DNA of 64,000 nucleotides from GWE2-40-63 sp041664345 (GTDB lineage Bacteria > Bacteroidota > Bacteroidia > Bacteroidales > SZUA-534): positions 1 through 64,000 of the forward strand of contig JBAYKX010000020.1 in the NCBI GenBank assembly GCA_041664345.1, read 5' to 3'. Below the pieces are notes generated by a model that was not told where the DNA came from, did not search any database, and worked only from the letters and a program-made list of their open reading frames with translations. A program made the translations under genes and the position numbers. Positions 9,437-17,412 of this stretch are shown here, piece after piece (positions within the stretch are counted from its first letter, which is position 1; every line of letters starts with the position of its first letter).

Positions 9437-9917
9437 TGGATGTGTTTTTTTGTATCAACTTCATTAATACAACTCCTGTTTCGGTATTGAATCGAATTTT
9501 TCTGCCTTGTTTTCCACCGATACTTTTTCCGGTAATTTTAATACGCATTTCAGCCAATGTTTTTTCTGCAATTTCAATATTACGTTCACCAATTTTAAAA
9601 TGATTCGATTTTGTTTGTATTACCTCACCTCCTCCAAATATTTTTGCTTGCAGGTTTTCTTTTTGAGCACCAATAGCTAACATTTTTTCAACCAATTTCT
9701 GAATGGCAATGTTGCCGTATTTGGGCGAAGCTAAACCGGTTCCGTTCCAAAAAGGTAGCATATAATGATTGATTCCTCCAATTTTTTTAACCGGGTCGTA
9801 AATACAAACAGCAACACAAGAGCCAAGTATGGTATCAACTAAATGGGGCTCTGATTCAGCAAAAAGTGCTGCTGGATATAAATAATGCGTTTTTATAATA
9901 ACCTCAAAAGACTCCAT
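9426..9917 (-). CDS. cheD: Chemoreceptor glutamine deamidase CheD
   Basis: CheD deamidates Gln residues in MCP methylation helices and in some bacteria partners with CheC-type phosphatases. The ATG at 9917 gives 163 aa starting MESFEVIIKTHYLYP, which fits the family. A longer in-frame extension to 10061 would overlap the upstream gene almost entirely and adds no recognisable sequence. Active-site residues are Cys34 (LGSCVAVCIYD) and His51 (GGINHYMLP), with the 17-residue spacing seen in characterised CheD. It overlaps the upstream kinase-like gene by 14 bp and cheB by 11 bp. No cheC is visible nearby. Confidence 0.93.
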   Translation of the reverse strand: MESFEVIIKTHYLYPAALFAESEPHLVDTILGSCVAVCIYDPVKKIGGINHYMLPFWNGTGLASPKYGNIAIQKLVEKMLAIGAQKENLQAKIFGGGEVIQTKSNHFKIGERNIEIAEKTLAEMRIKITGKSIGGKQGRKIRFNTETGVVLMKLIQKNTSNGN

Positions 9918-10803
9918 CCTCAGAATCTCCAAAAATAAATTCGTTACCATCCAAAGCATACCCATCTGTATTCGATTCATCTCCTTCAGGAATTGTAATG
10001 GTAAAAATTGAACCAACTCCTCTTTTACTGGCAATTTCAATTTCTCCGTTGAACAATTCAAGCAGCGATTTGGTTACCGATAAACCCAATCCATGTCCTG
10101 TATTTAGCGAGTTTATTGATGAATCGATGCGTTTGAAGCGATCAAAAATAATTTCCAAATTCTTCTTGTCGATACCAATACCAAAGTCCTTTACCATAAC
10201 TTTCAGTAATCCGTGATCCATCCATGCTTTTACTTCAATTCGGCTGGCGGCATTGCTATATTTTATGCTATTGCTTAATAAATTTGATATAATGAGTTTT
10301 AACTTTTCGGGGTCAGTTCTAAAATAGTGGTCTTTGGTAAGATTCTTATCCATTTCAAACGAAAAATTTATTTTTAGCTGTTTCTGCTCCGCTTTATATT
10401 CATAAGAACTTATTATACTTGAAATTACTAAATTAATATCGGTTTTAATATAATCCGGCGATACTTCTCCCGCCTCAATTCTAGCTGCCGTAAAAATATT
10501 TCTCAACTGAAAATCAAGTTCAAAGGCTTCGGAATGTATCAGTTCAGCCATGCTTTTTATTTTCACAATATCACTGTCCTTGGAAGCAACAATGTTTTTC
10601 GAAAGGCCTAATATGGATGAAAAAGGGTTTACAATTTCGTTGGTAATGTTGGAAATGAAGTGGCTTTTAAGTGCTTCTGATTCCGATAGCTTTTTATTTG
10701 CCAATTGCAATTCTCCGCCCTGTTTTGCAAGCATTTCTCTGCAATCTACCGATTGTGACAATCGTTTTTTTAGTTCTTCAATAAGCTGTTTATCTGTTAA
10801 CAT
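9904..10803 (-). CDS. Histidine-kinase-like protein with Asn in place of the phospho-acceptor His
   Basis: 299 aa, soluble. A short coiled N-terminus (1-45) runs into an H-box that reads FISNITNEIVNPF. The residue expected to be His is Asn55 (codon AAC on the coding strand). The remainder is a normal kinase core: N-box NLLSNSIKYS, G1 DFGIGI, F-box FDRFKR, G2 HGLGLS and a final TITIPEGDE, then an acidic tail of about 30 residues. It probably binds ATP but cannot autophosphorylate on the usual site. It sits between cheR (10 nt gap) and cheD (14 nt overlap) inside the chemotaxis operon, so it is likely an adaptor, allosteric regulator or phosphatase for that pathway. The frame is intact and conserved, so it is not obviously a decaying gene. 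Confidence 0.85.
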   Translation of the reverse strand: MLTDKQLIEELKKRLSQSVDCREMLAKQGGELQLANKKLSESEALKSHFISNITNEIVNPFSSILGLSKNIVASKDSDIVKIKSMAELIHSEAFELDFQLRNIFTAARIEAGEVSPDYIKTDINLVISSIISSYEYKAEQKQLKINFSFEMDKNLTKDHYFRTDPEKLKLIISNLLSNSIKYSNAASRIEVKAWMDHGLLKVMVKDFGIGIDKKNLEIIFDRFKRIDSSINSLNTGHGLGLSVTKSLLELFNGEIEIASKRGVGSIFTITIPEGDESNTDGYALDGNEFIFGDSEDGVF

Positions 10804-10813
10804 GGGTGTTTTT

Positions 10814-11665
10814 TTATGTTTTTCTAAAAATTGTTGGTTTTATGCTTTTTAAAGGAACTTGCATGTTTGTAATTGATTCGGAATGACCTAAAAAAAAGAA
10901 ACCTTGTGTATTCAATTTACCACATAATTTGTTTATCACCATTTCTTGGTTTTCTCTTTCAAAATAAATGAGTGCATTTCTACAGAATATCAAATCAAAA
11001 AGTTCGTTAACACTGTAAGTTGAATCCATAAAATTTAATCGCTGAAAACTCACTTTTTCTCTTAATTGTTTAGTTACCCGTACTTTAGGATCGTTTGGGT
11101 CTTTCGATTTTAAAAAATACTTCTTTTTTAAGGTTAGGGGAACCATTGCAATTTTTTCTTCCTTATAGATGGCATTAGCACCTTGTTGCAGCATCTGTGT
11201 CGAAATATCGGTTGCCAATATTTGATAATCGAATCCGGGATTTTTATCTTTAAATTGCTGCAAAACAATTGCTAAGGTATAGGGTTCTTCGCCTGATGAA
11301 CAACCGGCACTCCATACTTTAGTTATATTTCTTCCATTAATTTGATGTAGGTGAGGTAACAGTTCATTTTCCAGATACTCAAAATGTACAGGTTCCCTAA
11401 AGAAATCAGTTTTATTTGTTGACACCACATCCATCATGTGAATGATTTCATTCTCGCCCTCAGAACTGAAAACATACTGAACATACGATTTGAAATCGGG
11501 TATTTGTAATTGCTTCAATCGTTTATGCAATCGGCCTTGCAATACTATTTTTTTTGCAGGGGGCATTTTAATTCCATAATTGTCCTGAATGAATTGGCTT
11601 AATTGTTTAAATTCATGATCGGAGAGCGATGATTTGTAAATGTTGCTGTACAGGTTACTGTCCAT
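10814..11665 (-). CDS. cheR: Chemotaxis protein methyltransferase CheR (cluster 1)
   Basis: Transfers methyl groups from S-adenosylmethionine to Glu residues of chemoreceptors. An all-alpha N-terminal domain (about 10-75) is followed by the Rossmann domain with NKTDFFRE (84-91) and the SAM-binding loop SAGCSSGEEPYT (119-130). Further conserved blocks are ATDIS, LNFMD and FDLIFCRNALIYF. No C-terminal TPR extension is present, unlike the second CheR of this window. It lies 32 nt after cheW and 10 nt before the kinase-like gene, in one transcription unit. Confidence 0.95.
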   Translation of the reverse strand: MDSNLYSNIYKSSLSDHEFKQLSQFIQDNYGIKMPPAKKIVLQGRLHKRLKQLQIPDFKSYVQYVFSSEGENEIIHMMDVVSTNKTDFFREPVHFEYLENELLPHLHQINGRNITKVWSAGCSSGEEPYTLAIVLQQFKDKNPGFDYQILATDISTQMLQQGANAIYKEEKIAMVPLTLKKKYFLKSKDPNDPKVRVTKQLREKVSFQRLNFMDSTYSVNELFDLIFCRNALIYFERENQEMVINKLCGKLNTQGFFFLGHSESITNMQVPLKSIKPTIFRKT

Positions 11666-11697
11666 AAAATGCCGTTTTTCTCTTCTTTATTTTATTT

Positions 11698-12225
11698 TTA
11701 CGAATTACTAACTGGGGCATTGGTTTCTATTTCCTGTGCAATCATAAGTTCATCGTTGCTAAAAATAAGGTCGATATTCAACAGCATAATAAAACCATCT
11801 TCAAGATGGTACATTCCCTGAATAAATTCCACTTTATATTTGGTTCCAATTGTCGGGGATTCATCAATTTCGGTATCTTTTATTTCAAGCACGGAATCCA
11901 CGGAATCTACCAATATACCTAATTGAATGGTTTCTTCTTCAATTTCAACACTAAGAACAATGATGCAGGTATTTGTGGTGAATTCAGTAGCCGCCATTCC
12001 AAATTTTATGCGCATATCAATTACTGGGAGCACATTACCACGTAGATTGATTACTCCCCGAAGATATTCCGGTGAATTGGGAACCTTGGTTATTGGTTTC
12101 ATTTCCAGTATAGTAAGTACTTTTGATACATTTAAAGCAAAAAGTTCTTTGCCTAGCCTAAAGGAAAGGAATGTATGGGTGTTATCAATATTTTGAATCG
12201 GTGTATCTTCCATGTTAGCCTCCAA
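11698..12225 (-). CDS. cheW: Chemotaxis coupling protein CheW (cluster 1)
   Basis: SH3-like adaptor that bridges chemoreceptors and CheA. 175 aa with the typical blocks LSFRLGKELFALNVSKVLTI, PEYLRGVINLRGNVLPVIDMR and GILVDSVDSVLEI. Its start overlaps the 3' end of cheA by 11 bp, so stoichiometric production is likely. It resembles the CheW proteins at 35.6-36.1 kb and 43.8-44.3 kb (shared EFIQGMYHLEDGFIMLLN-like C-terminus), suggesting those came from this lineage. Confidence 0.95.
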   Translation of the reverse strand: MEANMEDTPIQNIDNTHTFLSFRLGKELFALNVSKVLTILEMKPITKVPNSPEYLRGVINLRGNVLPVIDMRIKFGMAATEFTTNTCIIVLSVEIEEETIQLGILVDSVDSVLEIKDTEIDESPTIGTKYKVEFIQGMYHLEDGFIMLLNIDLIFSNDELMIAQEIETNAPVSNS

Positions 12226-14266
12226 TTTTTATTTCATTTGTCGCATATTGCGAAATAAGCTTGTTGGTATCCAATACCAAAGCTACGGTTCCATCGCCTA
12301 ATATGGTAGCTCCTGAAACCGAATTTTGGTTTTTATATAATCGTCCTAAAGGTTTCAATACGGCTTGATATTGCCCAATAATAGAATCAACGGATAAACC
12401 AATTTTTGCAACACCAAATTGAACTACAACTACGTGTTCTGTTTCAGGTGGGGTTCCTTCAATTTGGAACATTTGGCGTAGATTCAAGAAAGCCACTTCC
12501 TTTTCATCGGTGCGAATCAGATGATTGATTGCATTTTCAAGTACCTTGTGCTTGAATTCATAACATTTATCAACCGATGACAATGGAATAATAAATTTTG
12601 TATCACTAATTTGAACCAATAACCCATCAATAATGGATAGTGTAAGGGGTAGTTTAATAGTAATTACCGTTCCCTTATTTATTTCCGATTCAATTTCAAC
12701 TTCTCCTCTAATTTCGGCAATCTTCCTTTTTACCACATCCATACCAACCCCACGGCCTGATACTTTTGTTACTTTTTGAGCCGTACTAAAACCGGGCAAA
12801 AAAAGTAAATCGAAAGCTTCTGTTTTAGTAAGTTCAGTTTCAGCCCCAATAAGTCCTTTTGTAATGGCTGTATTCTTTATCTTTTCAGGATCAATACCTC
12901 TTCCGTCATCTGAAATTTGAATTACAACATTAGCACCCGAATAAAAAGCTTTTAGCAGGATGATTGATTTTTTTGGTTTTCCCAAATTTTTCCTTTCTTC
13001 GGCACTTTCTATCCCATGATCCAAACTGTTACGGATAATGTGCATCAGGGGATCCGCTAACATTTCTATAATGTTTTTGTCTAACTCGGTCTCTGTACCT
13101 TCAGTTTTAAACACCACTTCTTTATCAAGCTCTTGGGAAAGCTCCCTCACTAATCGCTGAAACCTTGTTAGCATGGTTTCAATTGGGATAAGGCGAATGC
13201 CAAATACATCATCGCGGAGCCTACGGGATATTTTTTCAACTTCCTCAGAAATGGCATCCAGCTCTGCTAAATTGCTTTCCTGTGCAAATAGGCTTAGCCG
13301 GGCTTGAATGGTTACCAATTCACTTACCCAGTTAATTAAATCGTCGAGTTTTTGCGATGAAACCCGAATGCTGCTTATGCTTGTTTCAGCGCTTGCACCC
13401 CCAAGTTTAGACTGAGCTTGTGGCTCTTTTTCTTTTTCATATATTTTCTCTAAATCATGGGTGAGAAGCATCATTTGATCCAAGTCAATTTCTTTTTGAC
13501 TACGCACCGATTCTTCAATGATTCCAATAAAGGATTTTTCGTCGAGCAGGTTTAGTTCCGATATTTTTTGAACCTTGAGGTCGCATTGGTCATCGGCAAA
13601 AATAAATACTTCGCTAATGGCATTTATTCCCTGGTTGGTTGCTAAAAATATGTCCCAATAAATGAAGCATTTTGTGGCGTCTAATTCATCAATTTCCGGT
13701 AAATTATCGAACCTCGGAAATACTTTATACTGACCCAAATCGCAAAGTTCATCAATCAAATAAAGTGGGTTGGTTCCAAAATTGAAAATATTTGCATGGG
13801 GTTTAAAATTCAAATAATAGGTAGCATGTTCTTTGTTTTGACGCTGTTCCATGGGTTGTATTGTTTTCCCATTGGATTCAGCCATTACATTTTCGTTAAT
13901 TATTTCCTGAATTTTTGCCACAAGCAAATCATTCTGAACTTTATTTTTAGTATCCTCATCGTCTTTTTCTTGAAGCAGATTGCGCAAATGATCAACAGAG
14001 GCTAAGGTTATGTTTAATATATCGTTATTAATTTCCAGTTTGTTATTTCTAATAAGGTCATAAATACTCTCCAAATGGTGGGTAAATTTGTCCATCTTGT
14101 TAAACCCAAACATAGCACTTCCTCCTTTTAAGGAATGCATAACCCGAAAAACCTGCTGTATCAGGTCGGGGTTTTTAGGCTGGTTTTCAAGGGTTAATAA
14201 TACCTTTTCAAGTTCATTGATTAGATCATTTGCCTCTTCAACGAATTTTTCTCTAAATTTTTCCAT
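12215..14266 (-). CDS. cheA: Chemotaxis histidine kinase CheA (cluster 1)
   Basis: 683 aa. P1 HPt domain with phospho-acceptor His44 (RVMHSLKGGSAMF). A P2-like region at about 150-265 (FKPHANIFNFGTNPLYLIDEL) presumably docks CheY/CheB. P3 dimerisation begins near 300 (SIRVSSQKLDDLINWVSELV). P4 ATPase has HIIRNSLDHGIES, DDGRGIDPEKI and GRGVGMDVV. The P5 CheW-like domain runs from about 540 to the end. No receiver domain is attached, unlike the second CheA. Its ATG shares one base with the stop of the preceding receiver gene (TAATG), so it is translationally coupled to CheY. Full length and intact. Confidence 0.96.
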   Translation of the reverse strand: MEKFREKFVEEANDLINELEKVLLTLENQPKNPDLIQQVFRVMHSLKGGSAMFGFNKMDKFTHHLESIYDLIRNNKLEINNDILNITLASVDHLRNLLQEKDDEDTKNKVQNDLLVAKIQEIINENVMAESNGKTIQPMEQRQNKEHATYYLNFKPHANIFNFGTNPLYLIDELCDLGQYKVFPRFDNLPEIDELDATKCFIYWDIFLATNQGINAISEVFIFADDQCDLKVQKISELNLLDEKSFIGIIEESVRSQKEIDLDQMMLLTHDLEKIYEKEKEPQAQSKLGGASAETSISSIRVSSQKLDDLINWVSELVTIQARLSLFAQESNLAELDAISEEVEKISRRLRDDVFGIRLIPIETMLTRFQRLVRELSQELDKEVVFKTEGTETELDKNIIEMLADPLMHIIRNSLDHGIESAEERKNLGKPKKSIILLKAFYSGANVVIQISDDGRGIDPEKIKNTAITKGLIGAETELTKTEAFDLLFLPGFSTAQKVTKVSGRGVGMDVVKRKIAEIRGEVEIESEINKGTVITIKLPLTLSIIDGLLVQISDTKFIIPLSSVDKCYEFKHKVLENAINHLIRTDEKEVAFLNLRQMFQIEGTPPETEHVVVVQFGVAKIGLSVDSIIGQYQAVLKPLGRLYKNQNSVSGATILGDGTVALVLDTNKLISQYATNEIKIGG

Positions 14267-14631
14267 TATCGTACTACTTTTTCAATGGCAGCTAATAGCT
14301 TTTCAGGAACAAATGGTTTAATTATCCAACCCGTAGCACCTGCATCTTTAGCTTCCATCTTTTTTTGGGTTTGCGACTCGGTAGTTAAAAATAGAATTGG
14401 AATGAATTGATAGTCAGCTCTCGCTCTAACGTTTTTTATAAATTCTATTCCATCCATTACTGGCATGTGCAAATCAGTAATTATTAAATCGAATTTGCTG
14501 CCGTCAAGGAATTTTAGGGCATCTTGGCCATCAACACCTTTAAGAACTTCATGCCCAGCATTTTCAAGGGTAAAACTTACGACTTCGCGTATGCTCTCTG
14601 AATCGTCAACAATAAGAATTCTTTTTCCCAT
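14266..14631 (-). CDS. cheY: Chemotaxis response regulator CheY (cluster 1)
   Basis: Single receiver domain of 121 aa. Phospho-acceptor Asp53 (IITDLHMPVMDG), acidic pair DD near residues 9-10, conserved Thr (LFLTTESQ) and Lys (WIIKPFVPE). It is placed directly upstream of cheA with coupled translation, so it is the primary CheA output. Without flagellar genes in view its target machinery (gliding, pili or other) is unknown. The D-x3-Q protein two genes upstream is a candidate phosphatase for it. Confidence 0.9.
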   Translation of the reverse strand: MGKRILIVDDSESIREVVSFTLENAGHEVLKGVDGQDALKFLDGSKFDLIITDLHMPVMDGIEFIKNVRARADYQFIPILFLTTESQTQKKMEAKDAGATGWIIKPFVPEKLLAAIEKVVR

Positions 14632-14649
14632 TTTAAAATGGTTTTTAAA

Positions 14650-14964
14650 TTATTTATTAAAAATGTTATTGAGTCCTGATTTAGCAAACAAGTTTGCGTT
14701 ATCTTCATTCAAATTCATGCTGATGGTCACTTCAATTTTGTTTTTTAGGCAGTTGAGTTCAAATGCTTTTAACAGTTGAACAATTGAAAGGTCGGCATCA
14801 TCGATGTTTGAAAGGGTAATGCTGCATTTTTTGCAATTTTTGACAGTGCTTTTAAACTCTTCTTCAATTCCCTTCATGTTTGAAATATTGAGCTTGCCTT
14901 GCATGGTCAAGTTTAGGGCATTGGTTTTTTTATCTTTTGTAGCTGTAACCTCATATTCCTTCAT
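14650..14964 (-). CDS. STAS-domain protein
   Basis: 104 aa with the STAS pattern of alternating strands and helices: ALNLTMQGKLNISN, the central strand CSITLSNIDDADLSIVQLLKAFEL, then KIEVTISMN. It resembles anti-sigma-factor antagonists and MlaB-like proteins. The usual phosphorylatable Ser of SpoIIAA sits in a D-S-S/T-G motif; here the region reads DDADLSIV, so regulation by Ser phosphorylation is uncertain. It lies 18 nt upstream of cheY and 41 nt downstream of the CheZ-like gene. STAS proteins occur in several non-flagellar chemosensory operons as output or assembly factors. Its role here is inferred only from position. Confidence 0.75.
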   Translation of the reverse strand: MKEYEVTATKDKKTNALNLTMQGKLNISNMKGIEEEFKSTVKNCKKCSITLSNIDDADLSIVQLLKAFELNCLKNKIEVTISMNLNEDNANLFAKSGLNNIFNK

Positions 14965-15005
14965 AGAACAACTGTTTTTAGTATTAAAAAGGGCTATAAA
15001 TTTAT

Positions 15006-16811
15006 CTAAAATAATTCAATATCATCTTCAAAAGTTGCATTGTTTTGTTCCTCAGGATTATCAATAACCGAAGAATCATGTTCAACAGTCTGAGCATGGA
15101 TATCCCGTTCGCTTTTCATGGTATATAACCGTTCCAGTCGCTTTAATGCGTCACTGTTTTTTCCCACCATATTTTTTAACTGGTCGTAATTTACCATTTT
15201 ATTCACATCGTTTAAATGAGCAACTATTTCCTCAACTGTATTTTTGAAAAAATTATAATACTCAATGTTTTTAAGCGAGGCTGTTATTTCTTCTGAAATT
15301 TGAATGCTAATGGTTCCATAGTTTTGCGATAAACCGGTAATTTTTAATAGTGCACTTTTTAAATCTTCTAAGGCCGTATCGCCATTAATTTGATTTGTTG
15401 CTTTGGGTTTAAATGTAACTACCAATTTGCTGAGTGAAGTAAAATTTTGGGTTATGTTGTTTAAATTGGTTTTTAAGTAATTTGAATTTAGCTGTAATTC
15501 GCTTAAAAGAATTATTAACCGGCTCATTAATTCAATTCCAAAGTATTTTCCATTTGCTTTAAGCAATTTTTCAAAATTCTTTATTTCAATCCGCAATTCT
15601 TTTTCATTTTCAAAAATACCACTGAATTTATCTTTTAGTGATTGATAATGGGTGGTTAAATTTTCAAACTGGTGCGATGATTTTTCCCAATCGGTAATAA
15701 AACTTGATTGATAGGAATCAAATATCTTCTGGCTTTGGGTGGCTTGATTAAGAAATGAATCTTCGAATTGCTTATTGCTATCAATGAGATTGTTATATAT
15801 GGAATATAATTCTTTCATTTCGCGACCAACTTCAATAAGCTTAACCGTAATTTTTTCAATGGATGTTTGATAATCCTTATTGGTGTATAAGAGTTGAGCT
15901 GCTTGAATATCAGCTATTTCTGGAATTTTAGTCACAAAATTAAGCTGTTCATCAATATAATCAGGTGAGAATTTTACCGTTTCTAATTCAGTAAGTCCTT
16001 TTATCAGCTCTTTTTGCGAAAGTTGGATGTGTTCCATCTTTTGACGGATAATGTCGTGATATTGAATATTGGTGATTATTTCGCCCATATTTGCAAAGCA
16101 GTTTTGTGTCCTCCGGCTCAAATTCACAACAAAATTTTCAGGCCAAAATTCTTCATAAGACAGCTTCCTTATTTCATTCGAAACCATTTTTAACTGCTCA
16201 TAAGCTTCAACGGAACCCGAACTTTTTCCTATAAATTCATTATTTTTAATGGCAAGTATAATTTTATTCAAATTATCGGACTCAATTTCTACCGATTCAA
16301 ATTTTCCCTGAATTTTATCAATTATTTTATCTAATAAGGTGACACTTTGTTGTAACTCTGTTTTATTTGAAACATCGATATAAGTAAGGTGAAGTTTAAT
16401 ATTGGCAAGTAAATATTTAATGGTTATGTGATTTTGTTTGTAATTGTGAAAAGGAACAATTAGCAAATCGAAAGATGAATAAGTTAATGTAATAAAGTCT
16501 AATATTTTATTGGCATTTAATTTTGTCTCATCAATAATTATTTTTTGAAACTGATTATTTTCTTTCAATTTATCAGTAATTTGCTGCAAATCTTTTGAAA
16601 AAAAATCAGATATCGCATTGTTGGCATCTGCAATTTCTTTAATACGTTTGTAATATTCTTTTAGTAGTTTATTAAAATACAGAAAGTCTTTTGACGAGAT
16701 GGTATGTAATGAACCTATTTTTAAATCAATAGTTTTCAAAATGTCAATGATTTGATTGCGAGGAAATTCCCGCAAAAAATCATCTAAGGAATTTTGATTG
16801 GGTTGGTTCAT
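15006..16811 (-). CDS. Large helical protein with CheZ-like D-x3-Q motif, first gene of chemotaxis cluster 1
   Basis: 601 aa, almost entirely helical and coiled-coil, with no membrane span. Residues 243-257 read GEIITNIQYHDIIRQ: Asp253 and Gln257 have the spacing of the catalytic Asp143/Gln147 pair of E. coli CheZ (motif QDFQDLTGQ). A second, degenerate copy occurs at about 514-524 (NIEYYNFFKN), with Asn at both key places. The C-terminus is a low-complexity stretch ending EDDIELF, reminiscent of the acidic CheY-binding tail of CheZ (VDDLLDSLGF). I recognise no annotated family. From these features I infer a candidate CheY phosphatase or scaffold. It opens the cluster 1 operon, 41 nt upstream of the STAS gene. 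Confidence 0.7.
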   Translation of the reverse strand: MNQPNQNSLDDFLREFPRNQIIDILKTIDLKIGSLHTISSKDFLYFNKLLKEYYKRIKEIADANNAISDFFSKDLQQITDKLKENNQFQKIIIDETKLNANKILDFITLTYSSFDLLIVPFHNYKQNHITIKYLLANIKLHLTYIDVSNKTELQQSVTLLDKIIDKIQGKFESVEIESDNLNKIILAIKNNEFIGKSSGSVEAYEQLKMVSNEIRKLSYEEFWPENFVVNLSRRTQNCFANMGEIITNIQYHDIIRQKMEHIQLSQKELIKGLTELETVKFSPDYIDEQLNFVTKIPEIADIQAAQLLYTNKDYQTSIEKITVKLIEVGREMKELYSIYNNLIDSNKQFEDSFLNQATQSQKIFDSYQSSFITDWEKSSHQFENLTTHYQSLKDKFSGIFENEKELRIEIKNFEKLLKANGKYFGIELMSRLIILLSELQLNSNYLKTNLNNITQNFTSLSKLVVTFKPKATNQINGDTALEDLKSALLKITGLSQNYGTISIQISEEITASLKNIEYYNFFKNTVEEIVAHLNDVNKMVNYDQLKNMVGKNSDALKRLERLYTMKSERDIHAQTVEHDSSVIDNPEEQNNATFEDDIELF

Positions 16812-16817
16812 AATTGT

Positions 16818-16843
16818 TATATTTATGGTATGAACTTATATGA
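16818..16843 (-). promoter_or_regulatory. Candidate upstream element of cluster 1 (shared with the GAF/PAS sensor gene)
   Basis: The + strand reads tatttatggtatgaacttata just upstream of the cluster's first start codon (16811). Nearly the same string (tatttatggtattaactcata) lies at 8140-8160 upstream of the sensor gene starting at 8107. The similarity and matching location suggest a shared promoter or binding site. No known consensus is recognised. Confidence 0.35.
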
Positions 16844-16918
16844 TATACTAATTGTTGAATTTAATAATTATTTTTGACCTGTTGCTGCTTTTTTTAAGAA
16901 TTAATAACGTTTCTATTT

Positions 16919-17302
16919 ATGGCCAAGCCACTTTTGCTTATTGTTGATGATGTTTTTGTAAATAGGATACTGCTTTCTGAAATTGTTAAAGAAATTGGAT
17001 GCGATTTTAAATTAGCCAGCAATGGTAAAGAGGCCATTCAACAATTGGAATTGAATAGCTTTGATTTGGTGCTCATGGATATTGAAATGCCTGTAATGAA
17101 TGGGCTTGAAACCACAAAATACATCCGTCAAAATATGAGTGCTAAGCTTTCTAAAATTCCGATTGTAGCTCTTACTGCGCATAATCCAAACGATTTTTTT
17201 GATGAATTTAGTACTGCTGGTTTCGATGAACTAATGACAAAGCCTTATTTAATTGTAAAAATTAAGCAACTGATTGAGCGGTTTGTGCGTAATTTTAAAT
17301 AA
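16919..17302 (+). CDS. Stand-alone response regulator receiver
   Basis: 127 aa, receiver only. Acidic pair at 10-11 (LIVDDVF), phospho-acceptor Asp54 (VLMDIEMPVMNG), Thr in VALTAHN and Lys in MTKPYLI. The pattern LVLMDIEMPVMNGLETTKYIR is typical of receivers fed by hybrid kinases or HPt proteins. It is transcribed away from chemotaxis cluster 1 and toward the hybrid kinase gene that ends at 17413, so it converges with cluster 2. It may be a shuttle receiver for either cluster. No output domain. Confidence 0.88.
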   Translation: MAKPLLLIVDDVFVNRILLSEIVKEIGCDFKLASNGKEAIQQLELNSFDLVLMDIEMPVMNGLETTKYIRQNMSAKLSKIPIVALTAHNPNDFFDEFSTAGFDELMTKPYLIVKIKQLIERFVRNFK

Positions 17303-17329
17303 CGTCAATTAGAAAACTCCAAAAATCAT

Positions 17330-17345
17330 CCCGATAGCTATCGGG
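17330..17345. repeat. 16-bp perfect palindrome CCCGATAGCTATCGGG, copy 1
   Basis: Perfect palindrome in the gap between the convergent receiver (ends 17302) and hybrid kinase (ends 17413) genes. A second identical copy is at 63663-63678. This palindrome is familiar as an intergenic dispersed repeat in Bacteroidota and may act as a hairpin. Confidence 0.8.
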
Positions 17346-17412
17346 TCAAAAATCAAAAAAAAGAATCAAAACTCAAACTATTTCCACACATTTTGTCGAT
17401 GACCTTTGTTTT

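Noticed and set aside
9918..10061. N-terminal extension of CheD from the upstream in-frame ATG at 10061
   Set aside because: The extra 48 residues overlap the kinase-like gene in another frame and do not match CheD, whose family start fits 9917.
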